Counted from the first letter of the stretch, positions 8,479 through 17,600 are shown. The stretch: DNA of 46,329 nucleotides from Acidobacteriota bacterium (GCA_003225215.1 QIBC01000001.1:1-46329); one strand, 5' to 3'. Translations and numbers: made by a program. The notes: generated by a model not told the origin, from the letters alone.

Positions 8479-9324
8479 ATGAAGCACTTGCAACAAAACA
8501 GTGGCAATGTCGATGAGTTGTCGGCAAAGGAGCGCGCGATCTATTCGCGCCTTAATCCTAGCCAGATTCCGCACCACGTAGCCATCATTATGGATGGCAA
8601 CGGCCGCTGGGCAAACCGGCGACACCTGCCTAGGTTTGTCGGACATCGCAGCGGGGTACAGACAGTGCGCGGAGTTGTCGAGACAGCAGCGCGAATCGGT
8701 TTGTCTTACCTGACGCTATACGCGTTCTCGGCAGAAAACTGGAAGCGCCGTCCGCGCACCGAGGTTGATTTTCTCATGCGGTTGTTGCGTCAGTACCTGA
8801 AGCAGGAAGTTCCGCGGCTGAACCGCAACAATGTCCGTCTCACGTACATTGGCCGCATTCATGAGCTGCCGGATGCGGTGCAGGAACGACTTAGGTGGGC
8901 TGAAGAGGCGACTGCCGGCAATACGGGCATGGTTTTGACTCTCGCGCTCAACTACGGAGCCCGCGCCGAAATCGTCGATGCCTTCCGATCGATCCTCACC
9001 GCCGCGAAGAACAACGGCGGGATCGATCATCTCCATATCGATGAAGACATCGTGAGCCGGCACTTATATGGCACGATGCCTGATCCCGATTTGGTAATTC
9101 GAACCAGCGGAGAACTTCGCGTCAGCAACTTCCTCCTGTGGCAGATCGCGTACGCCGAAATCTATGTGACTGGCAAGTTATGGCCCGATTTTGAAGGCGT
9201 GGATCTCCTCGAGGCCATCGCCGACTATCAACAGCGGGAGCGGCGCTACGGCGGGCTGAGTGCTTCTTCCAACGGTACTGGCCAGGACGATTCGCTAGCC
9301 AGTGAGCTGGCGTTGCACAAATAG
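8479..9324 (+). CDS. uppS: Isoprenyl transferase (undecaprenyl diphosphate synthase type)
   Basis: A cis-prenyltransferase that extends farnesyl diphosphate with isopentenyl diphosphate to make the undecaprenyl carrier for peptidoglycan and polysaccharide synthesis. The catalytic region HVAIIMDGNGRWA is at about residues 32-44, with the Asp that binds the pyrophosphate Mg2+. The FVGHRSG, TLYAFSAENWKRR, LNYGARAEIVDA and RTSGELRVSNFLLWQ motifs follow in order. In the last, Leu replaces the more usual Gln after GE. The length is about 281 residues. The start is uncertain: ATG 8479 is given, and ATG 8449 is an in-frame alternative; neither has a convincing Shine-Dalgarno. It is first gene of uppS-cdsA-dxr-rseP, an order common in bacteria. 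Confidence 0.93.
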   Translation: MKHLQQNSGNVDELSAKERAIYSRLNPSQIPHHVAIIMDGNGRWANRRHLPRFVGHRSGVQTVRGVVETAARIGLSYLTLYAFSAENWKRRPRTEVDFLMRLLRQYLKQEVPRLNRNNVRLTYIGRIHELPDAVQERLRWAEEATAGNTGMVLTLALNYGARAEIVDAFRSILTAAKNNGGIDHLHIDEDIVSRHLYGTMPDPDLVIRTSGELRVSNFLLWQIAYAEIYVTGKLWPDFEGVDLLEAIADYQQRERRYGGLSASSNGTGQDDSLASELALHK

Positions 9325-9376
9325 ACACCTTTCAATCACTTTCGCGCGACTCCTCGAGATGATTTAATTCCTGCAA

Positions 9377-10315
9377 ATGCAGCGCGTTCTCACCGCAATT
9401 GTCCTCGTACCCCTCGTGGTGCTGGCGGTTTTCAAAGCGCCGTTCTGGCTCTTTGCACTCATTCTCGCCATGATCGCTTTGCCCTCCGCCGATGAGTACT
9501 TGAACATTGCGGCGGCGCACAATCTGAAGCCATTGCGGACACTCACGTATGTCGCTGTGCTCGCAGTGCTCGGCTACTACTATATTTCGGTTGTGATCCG
9601 TGGAGTACGTCCCCTAGGGTTACCCGGTTTGCAGACGCTGCGCGATCCCTGGACGCAATATCAGATTTTGCTAGTCGTAGTCAGCCTAATGCCATTTGTG
9701 TTGCTGGTAGCCGCCATGCACACAGAGGACGTGCGCCAGGCGCTTCCCTCCGCGGCAGTGTCATACATGGCGCTGCCATATATCGGTATCACTTTGGGAT
9801 TCCTCCTCTTTACTCGTGGTCTAATCCCCGACGGAGCATTCGCGATTCTCTATCTATTGCTCGTCGTGTGGGCAGGTGATATCTGCGCCTACTATGTGGG
9901 ACGCTCGATCGGTCGGCATCGTTTGGCGCCGCGCATCAGTCCTGGCAAGTCATGGGAGGGCGCGGCTGCCTCGATAGTTGGCAGCATGACTATTGGAACC
10001 TTAATGCTGGTTTACAACCGCCCCATCGCGGAAAGACTGTACGACTGGAAGCTGCTGGCAGGCGAGAGTGTGCTTTCTGGAAGACCAATGCCAGAGCCCA
10101 ATGCGATCTGGATGGCGATCCTGGTTTCGGTGTCGATCAACATCGCCGCTCAGCTAGGCGACCTTGCGGAGTCAATGATGAAGCGCGGCGCCGACGTCAA
10201 GGATTCCGGAAGTCTGCTTCCGGGACATGGCGGCATTCTCGACCGCATAGACGCGCTGCTTCTGGCCTCTCCGGTGTTGTGGTATTATTGTTCCTTCCGC
10301 AAAATAAACTTCTAA
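9377..10315 (+). CDS. cdsA: Phosphatidate cytidylyltransferase
   Basis: A 312-residue polytopic membrane enzyme that makes CDP-diacylglycerol from phosphatidate and CTP, the branch point for phospholipid synthesis. It has about eight hydrophobic segments. The conserved cytosolic motif GDICAYYVGRSIGRHRLAP followed by SPGKSWEGAAAS is at about residues 175-205. The CDS signature near the C terminus reads AQLGDLAESMMKR, then KDSGSLLPGHGGILDRIDAL, with the essential Asp residues present. It lies 52 bases after uppS and three bases before dxr. It is about 30 residues longer than the E. coli enzyme because of loops between early helices. Confidence 0.95.
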   Translation: MQRVLTAIVLVPLVVLAVFKAPFWLFALILAMIALPSADEYLNIAAAHNLKPLRTLTYVAVLAVLGYYYISVVIRGVRPLGLPGLQTLRDPWTQYQILLVVVSLMPFVLLVAAMHTEDVRQALPSAAVSYMALPYIGITLGFLLFTRGLIPDGAFAILYLLLVVWAGDICAYYVGRSIGRHRLAPRISPGKSWEGAAASIVGSMTIGTLMLVYNRPIAERLYDWKLLAGESVLSGRPMPEPNAIWMAILVSVSINIAAQLGDLAESMMKRGADVKDSGSLLPGHGGILDRIDALLLASPVLWYYCSFRKINF

Positions 10316-10318
10316 GAC

Positions 10319-11563
10319 GTGAGTAACCCTCTTAATCCAGCCTCTCTGCTGGTAGCTTCTCCCGATTCCAAGCGCCGGATGGCCATCCTTGGCTCCACTG
10401 GATCAATCGGCATTAGCACGCTCAAGATTGTCGAGGCCTACCCAGAGCGCTTCAGTGTTGTTGCTTTGGCAGGGGGCGGCAATGTTGATCTTGCTTTCGA
10501 GCAATGCCGCAGGTGGAAGCCCGGCTTGGTTTCAATGGCGACCGAGGAACGCGCGTCGGAGTTGCGAGATCGGCTCGGTGCCGCAGATCTGCGAATTCCA
10601 GTTCTTTCCGGTGCCGCGGGCACAGTTCAGGTTGCTACCCAGCCCGAGGCGAATTTTGTAGTGAGCGGCATCGTCGGAGTCGCAGGTCTTGAGGCTACGT
10701 ATGAAGCAGTACGGGCAGGGAAGTGGGTTGGCTTAGCGAATAAAGAATGCCTGGTGGCAGCGGGAGAGTTGATTACCGCCGAAGCCCGACGTCAAGGCAA
10801 GCCGCTCCTTCCGATTGACAGCGAACACAATGCCGTCCACCAGTGCATGCGCGGAGGCAGCCTCGGCGAAGTTACTGCCGTGTGGCTCACTGCCTCGGGT
10901 GGCCCGTTCCTGAACACACCGAAATCTGAATTCAGCCGCATTACTGTGCAGCAGGCACTGAATCATCCCACGTGGAAGATGGGGAAGCGCATCACCATCG
11001 ATTCAGCAACTCTGATGAACAAAGGTTTCGAAGTCATCGAGGCGTGCCGGCTCTTCCATCTGCCGCCCGAGCGCGTGAAGGTGATCGTGCATCCGCAGTC
11101 TACGATTCACTCTTTGGTGGAATTCCGTGACGGCAGCATTCTTGCTCAACTATCGGTGACAGACATGAGGCTTCCAATCCTGTATGCACTGACATATCCG
11201 GAGCGGCTGGAATCAGAATTGAAGTTCGATCTAACGGGCCTGAGGAAGCTCGACTTTTGCCCTCCAGATATGAAGAAATTTCCTTGTCTCGAATTGGCGT
11301 ATGAAGCTGCCGAGGCAGGGGGAGCCAAGACAATCGCGCTCAATGCAGCTGATGAGGTTGCGGTGGCAGCATTCTTGGACGGTGTGATTGGTTTTGAGGG
11401 CATTCCGCGGACAATAAAACGGGTGGTGGACGAAACTACTCAGGCACATCCTGAATCTATTAAACAAGTACTGCAAATTGATGCCGAAGCAAGGGCCTTT
11501 GCTGCCGAGGTAACAAGGCGTGAAAGGCCGTTGGCCCCTGCTTTGGGGGTGTACACTCATTAA
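10319..11563 (+). CDS. dxr: 1-deoxy-D-xylulose 5-phosphate reductoisomerase
   Basis: Converts DXP to 2-C-methyl-D-erythritol 4-phosphate with NADPH, the committed step of the MEP isoprenoid pathway; this feeds the substrate of the neighbouring uppS. The nucleotide-binding motif ILGSTGSIG is at about residue 23, the metal and substrate site PIDSEHNAVHQCM near 165, the flexible loop and NHPTWKMGKRITIDSATLMNKGFE near 220-243 with the catalytic-site Ser/Asn/Lys set, and a C-terminal helical domain. It is 414 residues long. The GTG at 10319 begins three bases after cdsA ends. ATG at 10379, immediately before AILGSTGSIG, matches the usual family start and is a fair alternative; neither has a strong Shine-Dalgarno. 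Confidence 0.96.
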   Translation: MSNPLNPASLLVASPDSKRRMAILGSTGSIGISTLKIVEAYPERFSVVALAGGGNVDLAFEQCRRWKPGLVSMATEERASELRDRLGAADLRIPVLSGAAGTVQVATQPEANFVVSGIVGVAGLEATYEAVRAGKWVGLANKECLVAAGELITAEARRQGKPLLPIDSEHNAVHQCMRGGSLGEVTAVWLTASGGPFLNTPKSEFSRITVQQALNHPTWKMGKRITIDSATLMNKGFEVIEACRLFHLPPERVKVIVHPQSTIHSLVEFRDGSILAQLSVTDMRLPILYALTYPERLESELKFDLTGLRKLDFCPPDMKKFPCLELAYEAAEAGGAKTIALNAADEVAVAAFLDGVIGFEGIPRTIKRVVDETTQAHPESIKQVLQIDAEARAFAAEVTRRERPLAPALGVYTH

Positions 11564-11596
11564 GCTTCAGCCCATTGGAATCACTGAAATCGTAAG

Positions 11597-12961
11597 ATGC
11601 AACCATTGACTAATTTTCTTGTCGGCACCGCATACGCCGTTGTGGCCGTTGCGTTCGTGCTCGGTGTAATGATCCTTGTGCACGAGTTTGGCCACTATGC
11701 AGTGGCGAAGCTCTGCGGGGTTCGTGTTGACGTTTTCTCTCTCGGATTTGGCAAGCGTTTGTTCGGCATCAAGCGCGGCGATACCGACTATCGCATTAGT
11801 GCTCTCCCGCTGGGCGGCTACGTCAAGATGGCGGGCGAGAATCCGATGGAGGCTCGCACGGGCGACCCTGGAGAGTTTGTCTCTCATCCGCGCTGGCAAA
11901 GGCTGCTCATAGCCGTCGCTGGCCCCACGATGAACATCCTGCTGGCGGTCGGCATCGTAACCGGCGTGTTCATGGTGCACTACTCGCACGACTGGTATCT
12001 CGATCAGCCGACGCGAGTCGGATGGGTCGAGGAGAACTCTCCTGCCGCAAAGGCGGGGCTGATGCCCGGCGACCTGATCACGGAGATCGATGGGATCTCG
12101 AGTCCGCTTTGGGAAGATACTAAGGCTAAGATAACGATTAGCCCACAGCAGCCGCTTCCAGTCACTGTGAAACGTGGCGATCAGACTGTTTCTACGACGC
12201 TAACGCCTGACACTTACGGTCCGAGCCGGGCCGGAGAGGCTGGCTTGGAGCCAGCAGCCGGCATCACCGTCGAAGCGATGGAACAGAACATGCCTGCTTA
12301 CAAAGCGGGTATTCGTAAGGGAGACGAAATACTTGCCATAAATGGCATTGGGCTCCACTCCATTGGCGAGTTGACGCACTTCCTGCAGCAAGACAAGGGA
12401 AAACCCGTCGAGGTCACGGTGATGCGTGCCGGCAAGGCCAGCAAGTACCAAATGACTCCAGTGCTCGCTCCGAATGGCGAGGGCGCGGAGCGCTACCGGA
12501 TTGGTTTCTCTCCAGGTGTACCGCAGCACATCGACCGGCTGACGTTCACGCAGGCACTAAGCCGATCGATTGAGACGAACAAGAAGTACGCCTTCCTTCT
12601 GGTTGAACTCGTCGAGAAGATGGTCCAGCGCAAGGTTTCGGTCAAGATGATGAGCGGTCCCATTGATATCGCGAAGGTTTCCGGTGAAGCCGCTCGCGAG
12701 CCTGGATGGACACCTCTGCTTCTTCTGATGGCGGGTATCAGCCTAAATCTTGGAATCTTCAACCTCTTTCCGATTCCCATTTTGGACGGCGGCGTAATCC
12801 TGCTCCTGCTGATCGAAGGATTGATGCGGCGCGACATCAGCCTGCACATTAAAGAGCGAATTTACCAGGCAGCGTTCGTTTTCCTCGTGCTGTTCGCAGC
12901 GATGGTGATCTTCAACGACATTACGAAGAGCCTCCCCGGATTGTCGGGATTGCTACGGTAA
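11597..12961 (+). CDS. rseP: RseP-type site-2 intramembrane zinc metalloprotease
   Basis: A 454-residue site-2 protease. Family members cleave membrane-anchored anti-sigma factors or signal-peptide remnants within the inner membrane. The zinc site HEFGH is in the first membrane helix at about residues 31-35. The third zinc ligand is the Asp of NLFPIPILDGG at about 393-403. Two PDZ domains lie between (about 125-205 and 210-295), as in E. coli RseP; many non-proteobacterial homologues have one. Four membrane segments are apparent. The gene is 33 bases after dxr, and the operon ends at a strong terminator 16 bases after its stop. Confidence 0.95.
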   Translation: MQPLTNFLVGTAYAVVAVAFVLGVMILVHEFGHYAVAKLCGVRVDVFSLGFGKRLFGIKRGDTDYRISALPLGGYVKMAGENPMEARTGDPGEFVSHPRWQRLLIAVAGPTMNILLAVGIVTGVFMVHYSHDWYLDQPTRVGWVEENSPAAKAGLMPGDLITEIDGISSPLWEDTKAKITISPQQPLPVTVKRGDQTVSTTLTPDTYGPSRAGEAGLEPAAGITVEAMEQNMPAYKAGIRKGDEILAINGIGLHSIGELTHFLQQDKGKPVEVTVMRAGKASKYQMTPVLAPNGEGAERYRIGFSPGVPQHIDRLTFTQALSRSIETNKKYAFLLVELVEKMVQRKVSVKMMSGPIDIAKVSGEAAREPGWTPLLLLMAGISLNLGIFNLFPIPILDGGVILLLLIEGLMRRDISLHIKERIYQAAFVFLVLFAAMVIFNDITKSLPGLSGLLR

Positions 12962-12977
12962 GGTCGAGATTGAGAAT

Positions 12978-13012
12978 CAAGAACCGGTCTTTCGAGACCG
13001 GTTCTTGTTTTG
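12978..13012 (+). terminator. Strong Rho-independent terminator after rseP
   Basis: caagaaccggtct (12978-12990) pairs perfectly with 12995-13007 to make a 13-pair stem closed by a ttcg tetraloop, followed by TTTT. It ends the uppS-cdsA-dxr-rseP transcript. The first bases of the stem supply an A-run on the opposite strand. Confidence 0.92.
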
Positions 13013-13387
13013 AATCTTCCAGTACTCAGCCGTCAGCATTCAGCCACATTCTTCATCAATTGACGGGATGCCTGCTTCTGCTGACATAACGCTAATCCAC
13101 TGACTCAGATGGGCTGAATGCTGAGCTAACTGCTCTTTTCCGACGGATAACGATGGTGTATGTCCTTAGTAACTAAGTAGTTTTCCTTCTTCCGTTTGCA
13201 GCCTTTCTGCGTTGACAATAAATGTCACCTCGCACATTCTGCGATTAATTGCCTGATCTGTACGAGATGTTCGTGGAGCGCGAGAGCGCGTAACGATCAG
13301 CAGAAGCCGTGCGGTTGCTGTCGCGTTGTCCAATCCATCGAAGGGAATTGTTGAGACCGGAGCGATCCGGTCTGGGAAAGCGAGAGT
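13013..13387. other. 375-base gene-free spacer upstream of pilB, with inverted repeat
   Basis: No credible ORF. It holds a 12-base perfect inverted repeat, cagcattcagcc at 13034-13045 and its complement at 13112-13123, set within longer tcagcattcagcc-like words. A possible -35 box TTGACA at 13214-13219 has no good -10 partner at 16-18 bases (best candidate cattct). A small hairpin lies just before pilB. The pilB promoter is expected here but I cannot place it with confidence; no TGGCAC-N5-TTGC sigma-54 site was noticed. Confidence 0.6.
13354..13373 (+). promoter_or_regulatory. Hairpin in the pilB leader
   Basis: agaccgg (13354-13360) and ccggtct (13367-13373) form a seven-pair stem with a six-base loop, ending 14 bases before the pilB ATG. 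There is no T-run, so it is not a terminator; it could be an operator or mRNA structure. Confidence 0.4.
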
Positions 13388-15103
13388 ATGTCTCAACGAT
13401 TGGGCGATCTCCTGGTTCGGGAAAAAGTCATTAATCATGACCAGCTGACTCAGGCGCTTAGGAAGCAAAGAGAAACTGGTGGCCGGCTTGGATCCGTTCT
13501 GGTCAAGATGGGTCTGCTCACGGATGAGGAGGTCACGAACTTTCTCAGCCGTCAGTACGGTGTTCCGGCTATTAACCTGCAATTCTTCGAAATCGATCCG
13601 AATGTCATAAAGCTTATTCCGCAGGAGACCGCACGCAAACATCAGATCCTTCCGCTTAGCAGAGTAGGCGCGTCGCTCACGATCGCCATGGTGGATCCGA
13701 CCAATGTTTTCGCCATGGACGATATCAAGTTCATGACCGGGTTCAACATTGAGCCCGTAGTTGCCTCCGAGACCGCGATCATGGACCGGATCGAACAGGC
13801 TTACGCATCACCGGAGGCGGAGCAGGAGAATCTTGAAGACATTATTTCCTCCATGGGTGAAGAGGCCGAGCTCGAGCTGCAGGCCGACGCTGAGGAGATT
13901 AATGCCTCTGACCTGGAGAAGAGCGCCGAAGAGGCGCCGATCGTAAAACTCGTAAACCTGATCCTCACGGACGCTGTGAAACGTGGCGCCAGCGATATTC
14001 ACATCGAGCCCTACGAGAAGGAGTATCGAGTTCGCTTCCGTATCGATGGCGTCCTGCAGAACATCATGCAGCCCCCGCTGAAGCTGAAGGATGCAATCAC
14101 CTCCCGTATCAAAATCATGTCGAAGCTCGACATCAGCGAGAAGCGCCTGCCGCAAGACGGACGCATCATGCTGAAAATGCAACTCAACGGGCGGAAGAAG
14201 CAGCTCGACTTTCGCGTGAACTGTCTGCCGACACTTTGGGGCGAAAAGATCGTACTTCGTCTCCTCGACAAAGAGAATTTGCGCCTCGATATGACGAAGC
14301 TTGGCTTCGAGCCTGAGTCTCTCGAGAAGTTTCAGCGCGCTGTCTTGAAACCTTATGGCATGGTGCTGGTGACCGGTCCCACCGGTTCAGGCAAGACCAA
14401 CACGCTGTATTCCGCGATTTCGCTTCTCAACAAGCCAGACACGAACATCATGACCGCGGAGGATCCGGTCGAATTTCAGCTTGCCGGTGTCAACCAGGTG
14501 CAGATGAAGGAAGCTATTGGGCTGAACTTCGCCGCTGCTCTACGCGCATTCCTCCGTCAGGATCCAAACACGATTCTGGTGGGCGAGATTCGCGACTTCG
14601 AGACTGCGGAGATCGCCATCAAAGCAGCTCTTACGGGCCACCTTGTGCTCTCGACGCTGCACACAAACGGCGCTCCGGAAACCATCAGCCGACTCATGAA
14701 CATGGGCATCGAGCCTTTTCTCGTGGCGACTGCTGTGCACTTGATTGTTGCTCAACGACTCATTCGTCGTATCTGCGCAAATTGTATCGAGCCGGTCGAG
14801 ATGAATCCGCAGGCTCTGCTGGATGCTGGTTTTACCCAAGAGCAGTTGAAGACGGCAAAGGTATCGAAGGGTAAAGGCTGTTCAGTCTGCAACAGCAGCG
14901 GCTACAAGGGGCGTGCCGGACTTTATGAGGTGATGGAGATCGACGACGAGATTCGTGAGTTGATTCTGGTCGGAGCGTCCGCGGTGGAACTTAAGAAGAA
15001 AGCAATGGAGCGTGGCATGATTACGCTTCGCGGCAGCGGCTTGCGAAAGGTCGCGGATGGTGTCACCACGATGGAAGAGGTTGCTCGTGAAACCGTGCAT
15101 TGA
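13388..15103 (+). CDS. pilB: Type IV pilus assembly ATPase PilB
   Basis: A 571-residue GspE/PilB hexameric ATPase that powers pilus extension from the cytoplasmic face. Residues 1-140 are an MshEN-type N domain with two tandem copies of the RLGxxLV..G..t..ql..AL..Q pattern (starting at RLG 4-6 and RLG 33-35), the arrangement known to bind cyclic di-GMP in some homologues. The core has Walker A GPTGSGKT at 330-337, an Asp-box region (TAEDPVEFQL), Walker B ILVGEIRDFETAE and the His box GHLVLSTLHTN. A zinc site follows with CANC near residue 460 and CSVC near 500. First gene of pilB-pilT-pilC. pilA and the pilMNOPQ genes are not in the window. Confidence 0.96.
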   Translation: MSQRLGDLLVREKVINHDQLTQALRKQRETGGRLGSVLVKMGLLTDEEVTNFLSRQYGVPAINLQFFEIDPNVIKLIPQETARKHQILPLSRVGASLTIAMVDPTNVFAMDDIKFMTGFNIEPVVASETAIMDRIEQAYASPEAEQENLEDIISSMGEEAELELQADAEEINASDLEKSAEEAPIVKLVNLILTDAVKRGASDIHIEPYEKEYRVRFRIDGVLQNIMQPPLKLKDAITSRIKIMSKLDISEKRLPQDGRIMLKMQLNGRKKQLDFRVNCLPTLWGEKIVLRLLDKENLRLDMTKLGFEPESLEKFQRAVLKPYGMVLVTGPTGSGKTNTLYSAISLLNKPDTNIMTAEDPVEFQLAGVNQVQMKEAIGLNFAAALRAFLRQDPNTILVGEIRDFETAEIAIKAALTGHLVLSTLHTNGAPETISRLMNMGIEPFLVATAVHLIVAQRLIRRICANCIEPVEMNPQALLDAGFTQEQLKTAKVSKGKGCSVCNSSGYKGRAGLYEVMEIDDEIRELILVGASAVELKKKAMERGMITLRGSGLRKVADGVTTMEEVARETVH

Positions 15104-15190
15104 TGAGGGCGATTCGTGTTGGCGCACCGCGACACTGAATGTGACGTGGTGAGAAAAATCTATTGAGGTTGGGCTCGAACAGAGGAACCG

Positions 15191-16300
15191 ATGACTGCGA
15201 CATTAAGTGATCTTTTGAAAAAGATGTTGGAGATGAGCGGAAGCGATCTGCACATCTCCACGAATTCCCCACCACAGGTGCGAGTGCATGGCCATCTTCA
15301 GCCACTCGACTTGCCGATGCTCAGCCCGTCAGAAACTAAGCAGCTGGCGTATAGCGTATTGACCGACGCGCAAAAACACCGCTTCGAAGAGAACCTCGAA
15401 CTCGACTTCTCATTCGGTTTGAAGGGGCTGGCGCGCTTCCGTGGCAATCTCTTCAACCAGCGTGGAGCTACCGGCGCTGTGTTTCGTGTGATCCCGTTTG
15501 AGATCAGGTCGTTCCAACAGCTCAATCTTCCGCCCATTGTGGCAAAGTTGTGCGAAAAGCCGCGGGGACTCATCCTGATTACTGGGCCGACAGGTTCGGG
15601 AAAATCGACAACGCTTGCCGCAATGATCGACAAGATCAATACCGAGCGTCACGATCACATCATCACCATCGAAGACCCGATCGAGTTCGTCCACCAAAAC
15701 AAGAATTGCCTCGTAAATCAGCGCGAAGTGCACTCGGATACGAAGTCGTTCAGCGACGCTTTGCGCGCCGCGCTGCGCGAGGATCCGGACGTCGTTCTGA
15801 TCGGTGAGATGCGCGACTTGGAGACGATCGAGTCGGCGCTGCGCATTGCCGAGACGGGCCACCTCACTTTCGGCACCTTGCACACGAACTCCGCCGCTTC
15901 CACGATTAACCGTGTAATCGATGTTTTTCCGTCGCACCAGCAATCCCAGATTCGCGCCCAGCTATCGCTGGTGCTCGAGGGGGTTCTTTGCCAGTCGCTG
16001 CTGCCAAAGATTGGCGGACAAGGACGTTCATGTGCGATGGAAATTCTTGTGCCCAATGCAGCCGTGCGTAACCTGATCCGCGAAGACAAGATCCACCAGA
16101 TTTATTCGGCGATGCAGTCGGGCCAGGACAAATACGGAATGCAGACATTCAATCAGTCGTTAGCAAGTTTGTATTTCAGCAAGCAGATTTCGCTCGAAAC
16201 AGCGTTACTGCGTTCGTCGATGCCTGACGAGCTGCAGGAGATGATTAATCGCGGTCAGGCGGCCGTTGCAAAAGCAGCGCCAGCCGCCGGACGCAAATAG
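15191..16300 (+). CDS. pilT: Type IV pilus retraction ATPase PilT
   Basis: A 369-residue twitching-motility ATPase that drives pilus disassembly and retraction. The N-terminal PAS-like domain carries the family stretch SGSDLHISTNSPPQVRVHG (about 16-34). Walker A is GPTGSGKS at 132-139. The Asp box TIEDPIEFVH, Walker B VVLIGEMRDLETIESALR and His box GHLTFGTLHTNSA follow. The C-terminal AVRNLIREDKI is the AIRNLIRE-type retraction motif, which separates PilT from PilB. A ggaacc-type weak ribosome site precedes ATG 15191. It lies 87 bases downstream of pilB and 45 upstream of pilC; the three are presumably one transcript ending at 17600. Confidence 0.96.
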   Translation: MTATLSDLLKKMLEMSGSDLHISTNSPPQVRVHGHLQPLDLPMLSPSETKQLAYSVLTDAQKHRFEENLELDFSFGLKGLARFRGNLFNQRGATGAVFRVIPFEIRSFQQLNLPPIVAKLCEKPRGLILITGPTGSGKSTTLAAMIDKINTERHDHIITIEDPIEFVHQNKNCLVNQREVHSDTKSFSDALRAALREDPDVVLIGEMRDLETIESALRIAETGHLTFGTLHTNSAASTINRVIDVFPSHQQSQIRAQLSLVLEGVLCQSLLPKIGGQGRSCAMEILVPNAAVRNLIREDKIHQIYSAMQSGQDKYGMQTFNQSLASLYFSKQISLETALLRSSMPDELQEMINRGQAAVAKAAPAAGRK

Positions 16301-16345
16301 CAACGTTGCCATGGCTGAGGCCTGGACGAAACGCAGGAGATAGCG

Positions 16346-17554
16346 ATGCCGATTTATAAATTTTCGGGAGTCGATGCTGGCGGAACCAAGGTCGCCGGCG
16401 AGCGCGAGGCTACGAACAAGCAGGTGCTCCAGGCAAACTTGCGCAAAGAGCGCATTGCCAACATTGTCATCAAGGAAAAAGGCAAGGAGTTTACGCTTCC
16501 CACGGTCGGTTCTGGCAAGGTCCCGGTGAAGGACATCGCCATTTTCTTCCGGCAGTTCTCTGTAATGATCGACGCCGGTTTGCCACTCGTGCAATGCCTC
16601 GAAATCCTGGCGGCTAATCAAGAAAACCCAGCGTTCCAGAAGTCGCTCACCGGTGTTCGAGTGACGGTGGAAGGTGGCTCGACTCTCGCGAACGCAATGC
16701 GTCAGTACCCGAAAGTATTCGATGATTTGACGACCAATATGGTTGAGGCGGGTGAGACCGGCGGTATTCTGGATGTCATCCTTCAACGTCTGGCTGCGTA
16801 CGTAGAGAAGGCAGTCAAACTGAAGTCTGCGGTGAAGTCGGCGTTGATCTACCCGGTTTCAGTTATCAGCATCGCTGTATTAGTCGTCGGCGCGCTTCTC
16901 AAATTCGTGGTTCCCATTTTTGAAAAGCTGTTTGCTGGACTGGGCGTCGACCTGCCACTCCCAACGCGAATCGTCATCAGCTTCAGCCAGTTTGTGCAGA
17001 ACTTCTGGTGGGTTGCCATCGTCGGTCTGGTGGCCGCCATCTTTGGCATCAAGCAGGTTAGAAAGGATCGCAAGGGCAAATACATTACCGATAACCTCCT
17101 GCTCAAAATGCCTGTCGTTGGAGTACTACTGCGGAAGATCGCGGTGGCGAGATTTACTCGCACTCTGGGAACTCTTATAACCTCGGGCGTGCCGATCCTT
17201 GAGGGACTTTCGATTACAGCCCGAACCTCCGGTAACGCTGTGCTCGAAGAGGCGCTTCTGAAAGTGCGTAAGGCTATCGAGGAAGGCCGAACCATCGTTG
17301 ATCCGCTTAAAGAATGCGGAGTGTTTCCAAACATGGTCACGCAGATGATCGGCGTCGGCGAAGCCACTGGCGCAATGGACAACATGTTGCAAAAGATCGC
17401 CGATTTCTACGAGGACGAAGTCGACGCAGCAACGAAAGATTTGCTGACGATGCTTGAACCGTTGATGATTGCATTCCTGGGCGTCGCGGTGGGCGGTATC
17501 GTCATCTCGTTGTATATGCCGCTCTTCGCCATGATCGCGAAGCTTTCCGGCTAA
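16346..17554 (+). CDS. pilC: Type IV pilus inner-membrane platform protein PilC
   Basis: A 402-residue GspF/PilC protein, the polytopic platform on which PilB and PilT act. It has a short N-terminal strand region (PIYKFSGVDAGGTKVAGE), then two T2SF domains (about 65-190 and 265-395). Each contains the FxRQFSxMIDAGLPLVQ or FTRTLGTLITSGVPILEGL helix and the MVEAGETGG or MIGVGEATGAMD motif. Membrane segments are at about 168-190, 218-236 and 372-395. ATG 16346 is preceded by caggag. The gene ends the motor operon, with a terminator 10 bases after its stop. Confidence 0.95.
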   Translation: MPIYKFSGVDAGGTKVAGEREATNKQVLQANLRKERIANIVIKEKGKEFTLPTVGSGKVPVKDIAIFFRQFSVMIDAGLPLVQCLEILAANQENPAFQKSLTGVRVTVEGGSTLANAMRQYPKVFDDLTTNMVEAGETGGILDVILQRLAAYVEKAVKLKSAVKSALIYPVSVISIAVLVVGALLKFVVPIFEKLFAGLGVDLPLPTRIVISFSQFVQNFWWVAIVGLVAAIFGIKQVRKDRKGKYITDNLLLKMPVVGVLLRKIAVARFTRTLGTLITSGVPILEGLSITARTSGNAVLEEALLKVRKAIEEGRTIVDPLKECGVFPNMVTQMIGVGEATGAMDNMLQKIADFYEDEVDAATKDLLTMLEPLMIAFLGVAVGGIVISLYMPLFAMIAKLSG

Positions 17555-17563
17555 TCGAATCGA

Positions 17564-17600
17564 GCGGAGGCCGAAATACGGCCTCCGCCTAGGCTTTTTG
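17564..17600 (+). terminator. Terminator of the pilB-pilT-pilC operon
   Basis: gcggaggcc (17564-17572) and ggcctccgc (17580-17588) form a perfect nine-pair stem with a seven-base loop; ctaggcTTTTTGTT follows. The T-run begins a few bases after the stem. Confidence 0.8.

Noticed and set aside
13214-13241. TTGACA upstream of pilB as a promoter
   Set aside because: No hexamer close to TATAAT at 16-18 bases; the best match is only three of six, so it was not listed as a promoter.
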